From Streptomyces sp. SN-593 (GTDB lineage Bacteria > Actinomycetota > Actinomycetes > Streptomycetales > Streptomycetaceae): DNA of 64,000 bases. The stretch is from positions 4,956,001-5,020,000 of the forward strand of contig NZ_AP018365.1 in assembly GCF_016756395.1 (NCBI RefSeq), written 5' to 3'. Made by a program: the position numbers and the translations under genes. Positions within the stretch are counted from its first letter, which is position 1; every line of letters begins with the position of its first letter. The notes under the pieces were generated by a model, which saw only the letters and a list, made by a program, of their open reading frames with translations, was not told where the DNA came from and made no database searches. Shown piece after piece: positions 1 to 8,321 of the stretch.

Positions 1-49
1 CCGGATTGCGAGTACCCCTGTCGACCCGCGTGGGCCACCGCCTCACGCA

Positions 50-96
50 GACCCTTAGCTTCGGCCGTGATTTCTTCACGGGCAGAGCTAAGGGTC
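50..96. repeat. Nested inverted repeat (hairpin) near element end
   Basis: Perfect 11-bp outer arms, GACCCTTAGCT (50-60) and AGCTAAGGGTC (86-96), enclose a second 6-bp pair, CCGTGA (65-70) with TCACGG (76-81). No T-run follows, so it is not a classic intrinsic terminator. It lies about 200 bp from a truncated tRNA gene, which makes a recombinase-site or end-of-element structure plausible; a terminator for a gene to the left is the other option. Confidence 0.6.
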
Positions 97-223
97 GTTG
101 CTGTCGGGGCCCCGTCTGCGGGACAATGGATCTGCGCAGGTCAGGCCGCACGTTGGAACTCGGATTGCGTGAGCGATGCGTGAGCGGACGTCCCAGAGCG
201 GGCCGGAATCCCCTGGATCTCCC

Positions 224-280
224 AGACTCCGGGAGCGGCTGACCTGGGATTCTCGGAGCGAACCAGAACCCCCGGAGTCT
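224..280. repeat. Inverted repeat with repeated TCCCAGA words
   Basis: AGACTCCGGG (224-233) and CCCGGAGTCT (271-280) are perfect 10-bp complements. The word TCCCAGA recurs at about 190, 220 and 280, each in similar context. Clustered short repeats next to a tRNA attachment core resemble integrase arm-type sites of tRNA-targeting elements; that role is inferred. Confidence 0.5.
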
Positions 281-300
281 CCCAGAGTGAAACCTATCGA

Positions 301-345
301 CTTGTAAAGCGTAGGTCGTCGGTTCGAACCCGACAGGGGGCTCCA
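301..345 (+). other. 3' half of tRNA-Thr(UGU): probable attachment site
   Basis: The sequence has a 7-base anticodon loop CTTGTAA (301-307, anticodon TGT), a perfect T-stem and loop (GTCGG at 318-322, TTCGAAC, CCGAC at 330-334), the 3' acceptor strand AGGGGGC (335-341), a discriminator T and an encoded CCA (343-345). The 5' acceptor strand GCCCCCT and a D-arm are absent upstream, and the bases before the loop do not pair as an anticodon stem. This is what remains on one side when an element integrates at the anticodon loop or 3' end of a tRNA gene. The intact tRNA and any integrase would lie left of the window. Confidence 0.8.
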
Positions 346-401
346 CATCTGCCGCGGGCGGCGACGTCAGGCCCGGCGACTTCGCGTTCGCCGGAGGGCA
401 G

Positions 402-1289
402 GTGTCGGAAGGCCTCTTCGGCGGATTCGCGGGTACGCGAGACCGCGTGAGAGCCGAATCAGCGAAATTGACGGGTCAACACGGTGCCAACCGGGTCGCG
501 GACAGCAAGGCGGTCGAGGTCGGTGGCCGTGCCGGCTTCGCGGCCCGGGGGGTCATCTACGCCCTCGTGGGCGTGCTGGCGGTGCGCATCGCGTTCTCCG
601 ACGGGGGCGGCCAGCAGGCGGACCGTGGCGGAGCCCTTGCCGAGATCGCGCACAAGCCGTTCGGCAGCGTCCTCCTGTGGCTGTTGGGCGCGGCCCTCGC
701 CGGGATGGCGCTGTGGCGCCTGTCCGAGGCGGTGATCGGTCAGCCGGGGGAGGACGGGGACAAGGCCGGCAAACGGCTGGCGGCCGCGGGCCGAGCGGTC
801 TTCTACGGCTTCGTCTCGTACTCCGTCCTGGCCTACGCGGTCGGTGAGAAGACCAGCGGGAGCGGTTCGTCCGACAAGCGGACCGACGACGTCACGGCCA
901 AGGCCCTGGGGTGGCCGGGCGGGCAGTGGATCCTCTCGGTCGCCGGGATCGGCGTGGCGTGCGCCGGAGTGTGGATCGCTGTGCGGGCCTTGATGCGTAA
1001 GTTCCACAAGCACCTGGAGATGGCGCGGATGTCCGAGCGCGAACGCCGTGTGGTGGACTTCCTGGGCATGTTCGGCGGAGCGTCACGCGGGGTGCTCTTC
1101 GCCACGGCGGGCGGCTTCGCCGTGGCCGCCGCGGTCCAGCACGAGCCGGGGAAGTCCAAGGGGATGGACGACACGCTACGGTCCTTCGCACATACCCCGG
1201 CGGGGCCCTGGCTGCTGGTGGTGATCGCCGTCGGCCTGGTGGCCTTCGGTTTGTTCTCCTGGGCCAACGCCCGCTGGCGCACGGTGTGA
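402..1289 (+). CDS. DUF1206 family membrane protein
   Basis: Polytopic membrane protein of 295 residues, the usual size for DUF1206. I see six hydrophobic segments, at roughly residues 46-66, 86-106, 131-147, 177-198, 226-245 and 268-288, arranged as three repeats of two helices, which is the family pattern. The first repeat carries the typical RxGFAARGVIYALVG-like motif (residues ~45-58). GTG start with GGAGGG a few bases upstream. Function is unknown for the family. It is the first gene right of the tRNA remnant and stands alone, 230 bp from the next (opposite-strand) gene. Confidence 0.85.
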   Translation: MSEGLFGGFAGTRDRVRAESAKLTGQHGANRVADSKAVEVGGRAGFAARGVIYALVGVLAVRIAFSDGGGQQADRGGALAEIAHKPFGSVLLWLLGAALAGMALWRLSEAVIGQPGEDGDKAGKRLAAAGRAVFYGFVSYSVLAYAVGEKTSGSGSSDKRTDDVTAKALGWPGGQWILSVAGIGVACAGVWIAVRALMRKFHKHLEMARMSERERRVVDFLGMFGGASRGVLFATAGGFAVAAAVQHEPGKSKGMDDTLRSFAHTPAGPWLLVVIAVGLVAFGLFSWANARWRTV

Positions 1290-1518
1290 AGCGCGCTTTC
1301 GTCTCGGACCGCTGGCGGAGCCGACCGGGCGCCGGGCGGTCCCGGTGGAGCGGGTGGAGCGGGCAGCCGGGGTAGCTCGTCTGGACCGGGTGGACCCGGT
1401 GGTTCGGGCGGCTCGGATGGATCGAGTCGACCGGGTGGACCGGGCGGGGTGGGTGCGGGCAGGGTGCCCACGCGACCGCGTTCCGGGGTGGGAGCCGCGG
1501 TGCGTGGGGCGGCAGGGG
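1290..1518. other. Intergenic, GGN-rich repetitive stretch
   Basis: No convincing gene. The DNA consists largely of GGX triplets (GGTGGA, GGTGGACC, GGGCGG). Read on the minus strand it gives collagen-like PPG-rich peptide, but that frame runs without support into the DUF1206 gene. Confidence 0.5.
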
Positions 1519-1872
1519 TCAGTGGGACTTTTCGTATGCTTCTCGTACTGCCGCGGGGACGCGGCCGCGGTCGTTGATGTCGTAACCCTGCTCCTTGGCC
1601 CACGCCCTGACGGCGGCGGAGTCGTCGTCCTTGACGGGCCGGGGTGCCGTACCCCGGGCGCGCCGGCTCCTGCCGGTGGCCCCGTCGCGGACCCGGCGGG
1701 CTCCTTCCGCGTGCAGGAAGGGGCTCAGGGCCTCCATGAGCTTGTCGTGGCTGTCGGGGGTGAGGTCGATCTCGACCCCCGCGCCGTTGACCAGAATCGT
1801 GTACGTGTCGATCTCTGCGGACTCTTCTCCGGTGAGGTCATCGGTGTAGAGAGTCACTACCTTCTGTGCCAT
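1519..1872 (-). CDS. Lsr2 family nucleoid-associated protein (paralogue)
   Basis: 117-residue Lsr2-type DNA-bridging protein, the actinobacterial counterpart of H-NS that binds AT-rich DNA and silences acquired genes. The N-terminal oligomerisation part (starting MAQKVV, residues 1-60) and the C-terminal DNA-binding part (AVRAWAKEQGYDINDRGRVP at ~85-104, with the RGR minor-groove hook) are both intact. A second Lsr2 lies at 36382-36720. Streptomycetes usually have a main Lsr2 and a paralogue (LsrL); by position next to an integration site this copy is more likely the paralogue. The start has a -10-like TATCGT 7 bases upstream and no Shine-Dalgarno, suggesting a leaderless message. Confidence 0.93.
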   Translation of the reverse strand: MAQKVVTLYTDDLTGEESAEIDTYTILVNGAGVEIDLTPDSHDKLMEALSPFLHAEGARRVRDGATGRSRRARGTAPRPVKDDDSAAVRAWAKEQGYDINDRGRVPAAVREAYEKSH

Positions 1873-1879
1873 GCGAGGG

Positions 1880-1885
1880 ACGATA
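1880..1885 (-). promoter_or_regulatory. -10 element of leaderless Lsr2 paralogue promoter
   Basis: Reads TATCGT on the minus strand and ends 7 bases before the ATG at 1872. Transcription would begin at or next to the start codon. Confidence 0.5.
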
Positions 1886-1917
1886 TGACCTCGCAGCAGG
1901 TCCTGGGTAGTCGCCCC

Positions 1918-2812
1918 TCACCGGCCGGGTGGTCGGAGGGGTCGCGGCGGCTCGGCGGGGCGTGCGCGGGCGCGGGCGCCGCGCGGTTCGGACGAGGGCG
2001 GCTCGCGCGCCCGGGGCGCGGAGTGAGCAGTGGCACGACGCGGCGAGCAGCAGGAGCAGAACCAGCACGACGAGGATCCCGAAACAGCCTCTACCCCCTC
2101 CGGGGTTCTTGTGGTCGGTCTCGACCAGGCCGCCGGGCGGGAGGCCGGGGTGGCGGATGGGATGCCGGGGTGGCGGGTGGAGTAGGCGGTGAGCTGCTCG
2201 TCCTCCCCTTGGGACTGCGTGCCCCAGGAGGCCCTGAAGCCGCATTCGCCGCAGCGGTAGAGGTAGGCCGTGTCGGTTCCTCAACGGTGCGTGCTGGGCG
2301 GGATGGTGGACCGGGTGTGGGTGTGGGTGTGGGTGTGGGTGTGGGTGCGGGAAGGGGTTTGTGCGCACGGGCATGCCAGGAGCCATCCAGCGGGAAGGCG
2401 GCCTGTTCCGGGTGGTCGGGGACGCCCGGCAGCGGCGCCACCTCGTTCGGGACGACCACGGCCGCCGAGCCGGTCTTCCAACCCCACAGCGGGTGGTAGT
2501 GGCCGCCGGCCCGGTGCAGCGGCCAGGCCCCGCAGCCTCCGATGCGGAAGTCCTCGACCCGCGGGTCGAGAAGCGCCGGACGGACCGCGCTGACCACCAC
2601 GGTGGCCGCGTACAGGCGGGCCACATCGTCCGGGGTGACGTCGGGCAGCGCCAGCCGCCACCTGGCCAGCTCTTTGAGACGGCCGCGGCGCGGGCGGCGA
2701 TGTCGCCCAGGTCGAGCGGCCCCACTGACCGGGTGAGCAGGTCCAGCATCCGCGCGACGCAGGCCCGGATCGCCTCGATCGCAGCGTGGTGCGACTCGGT
2801 GGCGCTGAACAT
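1918..2812 (-). pseudogene. Frameshifted gene of unknown function, with zinc ribbon and TM parts
   Basis: Protein-like sequence is spread over different minus-strand frames. From 2812 one frame gives a plausible helical N-terminus (MFSATESHHAAIEAIRACV...). At about 2675-2690 the sensible sequence moves to another frame (...LKELARWRLALPDVTPDDVA...), which continues as an ordered domain to about 2380. After a GGTGTG microsatellite a third frame carries YLYRCGECGFRASWGTQ (about 2270-2220), half of a zinc ribbon. The frame used at the start then shows a hydrophobic helix, GILVVLVLLLLLAASCHC (about 2085-2030). Three or more shifts imply a decayed gene. I do not recognise the family. Sequencing error is less likely for several separated shifts but cannot be excluded. 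Confidence 0.5.
2313..2347. repeat. GGTGTG hexanucleotide microsatellite
   Basis: Roughly five to six uninterrupted copies of GGTGTG. The unit is a multiple of three, so copy-number change would not shift frame, yet coding quality differs on its two sides within the decayed gene. Confidence 0.85.
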
Positions 2813-2882
2813 CCCGTCGGCGACGTCGCTCCACCGTGCAGGTCACCCGGACACGCCCCGTCGGCGCCGACTCGTCGGCCAC

Positions 2883-3324
2883 GACGCGGTCGCCAGCAGC
2901 GCGCCCTTCGTCTCCGTCATAGCTGGCCGGTCGGTCGGCAGCGGCCCGACGGGTATTTCCGACGGGGGCCCGATCGGGGTCCCCGGTCGGTGCGCTTGCC
3001 GTGAGTAGGTCGGTGCGTAGCGCTTCACGGGCCGGAGCGCCGGCGGGGGTGTGAGAGCACGGCCGCGGGGTTCTTAAAACGTATTGACAAACTTACTCGG
3101 CGATTCGTAGCTTCGAACGGCACCACACCAGCTCCTGCCGTACGGCGGGCCCGGTCTCCGCCGGTCAGGACGGGCGCGGCGCGCTTCCGGTCGAGCCGGG
3201 CCTCCGGCGGATTCGTGCCGGCGGCCGCAGGGCACGGATCGAGCGTCCGGGCCAGGCCGTCGCAGCCGGTCGTCCACCGACTCCGTCCCGCCCCCTCGAA
3301 CCCAGCTATCAGGAGACCGTCCTC
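2883..3324. other. Intergenic region upstream of GH38 gene
   Basis: No gene I can support. The distal part is the upstream flank of the decayed gene. From about 3070 the DNA becomes AT-richer (TTCTTAAAACGTATTGACAA), as expected for the mannosidase promoter and operator. AGGAGA about 8 bases before 3325 is the ribosome binding site of the GH38 gene. Confidence 0.5.
3071..3114 (+). promoter_or_regulatory. Candidate promoter/operator of the GH38 gene
   Basis: TTGACA (3084-3089) is a consensus -35 hexamer; TAGCTT (3109-3114) at 19-bp spacing is a weak -10. The overlapping AT-rich block TTAAAACGTATTGACAAACT contrasts with its surroundings and is a reasonable place for the downstream ROK regulator to bind. 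The operator role is inferred. Confidence 0.4.
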
Positions 3325-6300
3325 ATGCATGACGACCGCAAACTGGTCGAGGCACGCTTGGAGCGCGTCCTGCGGGAGCGCATCCGCCCGGCGATCCACC
3401 CCCAGACGGTGCCGCTGACCGTGGAGATCTGGTCCACGTCCGGTGAGCCCGTTCCGGTGGCGGAGGGGTTGTCGGCGCCGACCCGGCCCATCTCCGCAGG
3501 CACCCCCTGGGGTACACCCTGGGGCACCAGTTGGTTCAAGGTCAGCGGAACGGTGCCCGAGGAGTGGGCCGGGCGCACCGTCGAGGCGGTGCTCGACCTC
3601 GGCTTCACCCGGCGCAGCCCCGGCTTCCAGTGCGAGGGCCTCGTCTACCGGCCCGACGGCACCCCGGTGAAGGGGCTCCACCCGCGCAACTCCGCCGTCC
3701 GCGTGGCCTCGCCGGCCACCGGCGGCGAGCAGGTCCGCTGGCACATCGAAGCCGCCTCGAACCCGGACATCGACGGTGAGGTGCCCTTCCAGCCCACGCT
3801 GCTCGGCGACCGCGCGACCGCCGGTGACGCGCCCCAGTACGTCCTCGGGTCCATGGTGCTGGCGGTCTTCGACGAGACCGTGTGGAACCTGGTGCTGGAC
3901 CTGGAGGTGCTCGGCGAGCTGATGGCGGAGCTGCCCGTCGAGGGGGCGCGCCGCTGGGAGATCCTGCGCGCGGTCAGCCGGGCCCTGGACGCCGTGGACC
4001 TGCAGAATGTCAACGCCACCGCCCAGGCCGCGCGGGACGAACTGGCGAGCGTGCTCGCCGCGCCCGCGGTTCCGGCCGCGCACCGGATCAGCGCGGTGGG
4101 CCACGCCCACATCGACTCGGCGTGGCTGTGGCCGCTGCGGGAGACGGTGCGGAAGGTCGCCCGCACCGCCTCCAACATGACGGCGCTGCTCGACGACGAC
4201 CCCGACTTCGTGTTCACGATGTCGCAGGCGCAGCAGTTCGCGTGGATCAAGGAGCACCGGCCCGAGGTGTACGCGCGGGTCAAGCAGGCGGTGGCGGACG
4301 GACGGTTCGTCCCTGCCGGCGGGATGTGGGTGGAGTCCGACACCAACATGCCCGGGTCCGAGGCGATGGCCCGCCAGTTCGTGCACGGCAAGCGCTTCTT
4401 CATCGACGAGTTCGGTGTGGAGAACGAGGAGGTCTGGCTCCCCGACACCTTCGGCTTCGCCGCCGGCCTCCCGCAGATCATCAAGGCCGCGGGCTCCAAG
4501 TGGCTGCTCACCCAGAAGATCTCCTGGAGCCGGACCAACACCTTCCCGCACCACACCTTCACCTGGGAGGGGATCGACGGCTCGCGGGTCTTCACCCACT
4601 TCCCGCCCGTCGACAGCTACAACTGCGAGATGTCGGGCGGCCAGATCGCACACGCGGCCCGCAACTTCAAGGAGAAGGGCGTCGCCAGCCGCTCCCTCGC
4701 GCCGACCGGCTACGGTGACGGAGGCGGCGGCACCACCCGCGAGATGGTCGCCAAGGCCGCACGGATGCGCAGCCTCGAAGGCTCGGCGACCGTGGAGTGG
4801 GAGGCACCCGCGGCCTTCTTCGCGAAGGCGGAGGCCGAGTACCCGGACCCGCCCGTGTGGGTCGGTGAGTTGTACCTGGAGCTGCACCGCGCCACGCTGA
4901 CCAGCCAGGCGCAGACCAAACGCGGCAACCGGCGCAGCGAGCACCTGCTCTACGAGGCCGAACTGTGGGCCACGACCGCTGCTGTGCGCACCGGCGCGCC
5001 GTACCCCCACGAGGAACTGGACCGGCTCTGGAAGACGGTGCTGCTCCACCAGTTCCACGACATCCTTCCCGGCTCCTCGATCGCGTGGGTGCACAGCGAG
5101 GCACGCCGGACCTACGCGCGGGTCACGGGGGAACTCGAGGCGATCATCGCGCAGGCGCAGCAGGCTCTCGCCGGGGCGCGGAGCGCCGACGGCGGCGACT
5201 CGGTGGCAGGCAGCGGCGAGGTGGTGTTCAACTCCGCCCCGCACGGACGCGGGGGCGTACCGTCCGGCGGTGCGGCGCTCAGCACCTCCGCAGCGGCGCA
5301 GGCGTCCCCCGTGTCCCGTGCGGGCGGCGGCTACGTCCTGGACAACGGCCTGCTGCGGGTCGAGATCGACGGGCGCGGCCTCATGGTGTCGGCGTACGAC
5401 ATCGCCGCCGCCCGGGAGGCCATCGCCCCGGGGCAGGCGGGCAACCTGCTCCAGCTGCACCCCGACCTGCCCAACCAGTGGGACGCGTGGGACGTCGACG
5501 CCTTCTACCGCAACGTCGGCACCGACCTCACCGACATCACGGACCTCCGCGTTGACGGCTCCGCGGTACGCATCGAACGGGCCTTCGGTGCCTCCCGTGT
5601 CGTCCAACTGCTGTCGCTGCCGGCCGACGCCAAGCGGATCGACATCGACACCGAGGTCGACTGGCACGAGACGGAACGCTTCCTGAAACTCGCCTTCCCG
5701 TTGGACGTCCGCGCCGACCGGTACGCCTCCGAGACCCAGTTCGGCCACGTCTACCGCCCCACCCACCAGAACACCAGCTGGGAGTGGGCCAAGTTCGAGG
5801 CGTGCAACCACCGCTTCGTCCACCTCGACGAGCCCGGCTGGGGCATCGCCCTCGTCAACGACTCCACCTACGGCCACGACGTCACCCGTTCGGTGCGCGC
5901 CGGAGCCGACACGGGGACGACGACCACCGTGCGCGCGTCGCTGCTGCGGGCTCCGCGCTTCCCCGATCCCGAGACCGACCAGGGGGTCCACCGCTTCCGG
6001 CACGCGCTGGTGCCGGGTGCCGTGATCGGCGACGCCGTCCGTGAGGGCTTCCGGGCGAACCTCCCCGAGCGCCGGGTGCCCGGCACGAACGCCGTGGCCA
6101 CCTTGGTGACCGTGGACGATGACGCCGTCGTGGTGAGCGCGGTGAAACTCGCCGACGACCGCAGCGGCGACCTCGTCGTCCGTCTCTACGAGAGCAGCGG
6201 CGGCCGCACCCGTGCCACGCTCAGGATCGACGGCTTCCTCGCCGACCGCGCTGTCCTCACCGACCTGCTGGAGCGTCCGCTCGCGGACACCGACCTCCCC

Positions 6301-6375
6301 GACCGCTCGCACGACGGAGTGGCCCTCACTCTGCGGCCCTTCCAGATGGTGACACTGCGCGTCCCGCGCGCCTGA
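3325..6375 (+). CDS. Glycoside hydrolase family 38 alpha-mannosidase
   Basis: Retaining alpha-mannosidase of 1016 residues with the full GH38 layout: N-terminal beta domain, catalytic (beta/alpha) barrel from about residue 255, three-helix bundle, then a large C-terminal beta-sandwich region. GHAHIDSAWLWP near residue 260 carries the first zinc ligands; WLPDTFG places the nucleophile at Asp374; HQFHDILPGSS near 575 carries another zinc-ligand histidine. No signal peptide, so it should act in the cytoplasm on imported mannosides or oligomannose fragments. It starts behind AGGAGA. A ROK regulator follows in the same direction, a common layout for substrate-induced sugar genes in Streptomyces. 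The substrate linkage cannot be read from sequence. Confidence 0.95.
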   Translation: MHDDRKLVEARLERVLRERIRPAIHPQTVPLTVEIWSTSGEPVPVAEGLSAPTRPISAGTPWGTPWGTSWFKVSGTVPEEWAGRTVEAVLDLGFTRRSPGFQCEGLVYRPDGTPVKGLHPRNSAVRVASPATGGEQVRWHIEAASNPDIDGEVPFQPTLLGDRATAGDAPQYVLGSMVLAVFDETVWNLVLDLEVLGELMAELPVEGARRWEILRAVSRALDAVDLQNVNATAQAARDELASVLAAPAVPAAHRISAVGHAHIDSAWLWPLRETVRKVARTASNMTALLDDDPDFVFTMSQAQQFAWIKEHRPEVYARVKQAVADGRFVPAGGMWVESDTNMPGSEAMARQFVHGKRFFIDEFGVENEEVWLPDTFGFAAGLPQIIKAAGSKWLLTQKISWSRTNTFPHHTFTWEGIDGSRVFTHFPPVDSYNCEMSGGQIAHAARNFKEKGVASRSLAPTGYGDGGGGTTREMVAKAARMRSLEGSATVEWEAPAAFFAKAEAEYPDPPVWVGELYLELHRATLTSQAQTKRGNRRSEHLLYEAELWATTAAVRTGAPYPHEELDRLWKTVLLHQFHDILPGSSIAWVHSEARRTYARVTGELEAIIAQAQQALAGARSADGGDSVAGSGEVVFNSAPHGRGGVPSGGAALSTSAAAQASPVSRAGGGYVLDNGLLRVEIDGRGLMVSAYDIAAAREAIAPGQAGNLLQLHPDLPNQWDAWDVDAFYRNVGTDLTDITDLRVDGSAVRIERAFGASRVVQLLSLPADAKRIDIDTEVDWHETERFLKLAFPLDVRADRYASETQFGHVYRPTHQNTSWEWAKFEACNHRFVHLDEPGWGIALVNDSTYGHDVTRSVRAGADTGTTTTVRASLLRAPRFPDPETDQGVHRFRHALVPGAVIGDAVREGFRANLPERRVPGTNAVATLVTVDDDAVVVSAVKLADDRSGDLVVRLYESSGGRTRATLRIDGFLADRAVLTDLLERPLADTDLPDRSHDGVALTLRPFQMVTLRVPRA

Positions 6376-6497
6376 CCACGACCACTGCGCGGAGCGACTC
6401 CGGTTCGGAACCGACAGGGCGACACCGGCCGCCGACCAGGGAGGTGAGGACCGGACGGCGGCCCGGCCACCTCGGCCTCCCGCGCCACCCGGTGGCG

Positions 6498-6503
6498 TAC
6501 CAT
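6498..6503 (+). promoter_or_regulatory. -10 element for the ROK regulator
   Basis: TACCAT matches the streptomycete -10 pattern. The ATG inside and after it is therefore unlikely to be the start codon; the message would begin around 6510 and be translated from the TTG at 6577. Confidence 0.4.
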
Positions 6504-6576
6504 GCCAGCAATCAAGGCCGTCGAAGAGGCGGCGGTCCCATGCCGCGTCCGTCGTCCCAGGCTGGGAGAGGCACAG

Positions 6577-7788
6577 TTGGCGACCATCGACAGCGGCGGT
6601 GACAGACCGCCGATCCGACGCGGAACCAACCTGCCGCGCATGGGCGACTACAACGAGTCCGTCGTCCTCGACGCCATCCGCCGCCACCCTTCCGGTCTGA
6701 GCCGGGTCGAACTCGCCCAGGCCACCGGGCTGTCCGCCCAGACCGTCTCGAACATCACCCGCCGCCTGCTCGACCAGGGCGTGGCCCGCGAATCCGGCAA
6801 GCAGAGCTCCGGCCCGGGCAAGCCGCGCACCCTCCTCGAAGTCGTCCCCACCGCCCGCTACGCGGTGGGGGTACACCTCGACCCGGCGATCATCACCTAC
6901 GTTCTGGTGGACCTGCTCGGCACGGTGGTGGCGCACTACAGCGAGCGCACACCGCGAGGTGGAGGCTCTGACCAGATCGTGGCGGACATGGCCGAGTCCG
7001 TGGCCACCCTGATCGACAGCGCCGGTATCGACGCCGAACGCCTGCTGGGACTCGGCATCGCTGCGCCCGGCCCCCTCGACAATGCGGCAGGCCAGGTCCT
7101 CGACCCTCCCGAACTCCAGGGGTGGGGCAGCTACCCCCTGCGTGACCGGCTCAGCGAGGCCACCGGTCACCCGGTCCTCCTCGACAAGGACGTCACCGCC
7201 GCTGTCGTCGCCGAGCGCTGGGCCGGCGCCGCCACCGCGAGTCACAACCTCCTGTTCTTCTACTTCGGTACCGGCTCGGGCATGGGACTGGTGGTGCAGG
7301 ACACGGTGCTCCGCGGCGTCTCCGGCAACGCGGGCGAGGTCGGCGGCCTCGGTGCGGGCTGCTCGATCCGGACCCTCGTCGACGAGGCGATCGCGCTCGG
7401 CGTACTCGGTGCCGAGTTCACCGTGCTGGATCCAGCCGACGCCCCGCGCGGGGTGGAGCGGTTGGCCACTCTGGTCACCGAGGGGGATGCCGCTGCCAAG
7501 GACCTGATCGACCGCTTGGCGGTGCGCATCGGCCGCGGTGTGTGTGCCGCCGCCACGCTCCTCGACGTCGACACCATCGTCTTCGGTGGCACGACCTGGC
7601 AGGTGCTGGCCCATCATCTTCTTCCCGTCATCGAGCCGATGGTCGCGCGGTCCCCGTTCGTGAAGGCCACGCACCCGACGGCGGTCATCACCACCACCCT
7701 CGGTGAGAACGTCGCGGCTGTGGGAGCCGCGTCCCTCGTGCTGGATCAGGCGCTCTCGGCGCAGCCCACTTCGCTCCTGTTGGGCTGA
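6577..7788 (+). CDS. ROK family transcriptional regulator
   Basis: 403-residue ROK repressor: an N-terminal winged helix-turn-helix (about residues 22-80, including SRVELAQATGLSAQTVSNIT) joined to a sugar-kinase-like ROK domain with the glycine-rich loop FYFGTGSGMG. The usual ROK zinc motif (CxCGxxGCLE) is reduced to GAGCS, so zinc binding is probably lost, as in a subset of actinobacterial ROK repressors. I chose TTG 6577 because GGGAGAGG precedes it and family members start just before the conserved RPPIRRGTNLPR; the ATG at 6502 overlaps a -10 element. It probably represses the GH38 gene until a mannose-derived ligand binds. The ligand is inferred from context only. Confidence 0.88.
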   Translation: MATIDSGGDRPPIRRGTNLPRMGDYNESVVLDAIRRHPSGLSRVELAQATGLSAQTVSNITRRLLDQGVARESGKQSSGPGKPRTLLEVVPTARYAVGVHLDPAIITYVLVDLLGTVVAHYSERTPRGGGSDQIVADMAESVATLIDSAGIDAERLLGLGIAAPGPLDNAAGQVLDPPELQGWGSYPLRDRLSEATGHPVLLDKDVTAAVVAERWAGAATASHNLLFFYFGTGSGMGLVVQDTVLRGVSGNAGEVGGLGAGCSIRTLVDEAIALGVLGAEFTVLDPADAPRGVERLATLVTEGDAAAKDLIDRLAVRIGRGVCAAATLLDVDTIVFGGTTWQVLAHHLLPVIEPMVARSPFVKATHPTAVITTTLGENVAAVGAASLVLDQALSAQPTSLLLG

Positions 7789-7970
7789 TCCCGCCGCCGT
7801 CACGATCTTCGCCGGACCTGGCAGCGGACGGATGAGCCTGTCTTCTTCCGGCCCGGCCCCTCCCAGCGCCGGACCCGAACTCGTCCCGACTCGAACCCGG
7901 GATTCGATCCGGTTGCGGTCCGCCTCGTCTGGGCCCTGGGCGAGGCCGAACGAGGCTCGGGGCCATCCCG
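7789..7970. other. Convergent intergenic region
   Basis: Separates the ROK gene from the oppositely oriented Asp23-like gene. I see no gene and no strong terminator hairpin. Confidence 0.4.
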
Positions 7971-8321
7971 TCAGACGATCCCGCTGATGGTGACCGTGAC
8001 GCTGACCGGCTGAGACTTGTCGTCCGGGAACGCCACCATCAGAGCCGTCGTGGCGGCTTCCCGTATCGCTCGGGCGACGTCCAGCGCGCGGTGGCCGCGG
8101 CTGGCGACGACGTGGATGCTCACCGCCCACGGTTCGGGACCCGGACCCCGGACAAGGCGAACACCCTCGGTCGGCCGACCCGGCGATCCGAGCGGCACCG
8201 ATCGTATGGACGCTCGCAGTAGCCCATGCAGACTCGGCTTGAGGAAGGCCACCCCAGGCACTTGGCGGACGGCGGCGGCGACTTGCGCGGCGAGGGCCTC
8301 GCCGGCGGCATGCTGGTTCAT
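7971..8321 (-). CDS. Small Asp23/Gls24-like protein
   Basis: 116 residues. The pattern of an N-terminal helix (AAGEALAAQVAAAVRQVPGV), a basic middle and a strand-helix-strand end (SIHVVASRGHRALDVARAIREA... SVTVTISGIV) is that of the short Asp23/Gls24 proteins found in streptomycete alkaline-shock clusters. It overlaps the end of the upstream gene by 4 bp, so it is the third gene of an ECF-sigma operon. Asp23 proteins are cell-envelope stress proteins that assemble at the membrane through AmaP. The role of this particular paralogue is unknown. Confidence 0.7.
   Translation of the reverse strand: MNQHAAGEALAAQVAAAVRQVPGVAFLKPSLHGLLRASIRSVPLGSPGRPTEGVRLVRGPGPEPWAVSIHVVASRGHRALDVARAIREAATTALMVAFPDDKSQPVSVTVTISGIV

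Noticed and set aside
1345..2499. Plus-strand frame with Gly-Val repeat over the Lsr2 and decayed-gene region
   Set aside because: Antisense to the clear Lsr2 gene and composed of simple repeats.
3025..8130. A 1700-codon open frame antisense to the GH38 and ROK genes; similar giant antisense frames at 13595-17398, 24577-27072 and 37679-40297
   Set aside because: In DNA of this GC content the strand opposite a real gene rarely contains stops. Their sequences are R/G/H/V-rich with no domain, while the sense strand has complete enzymes.
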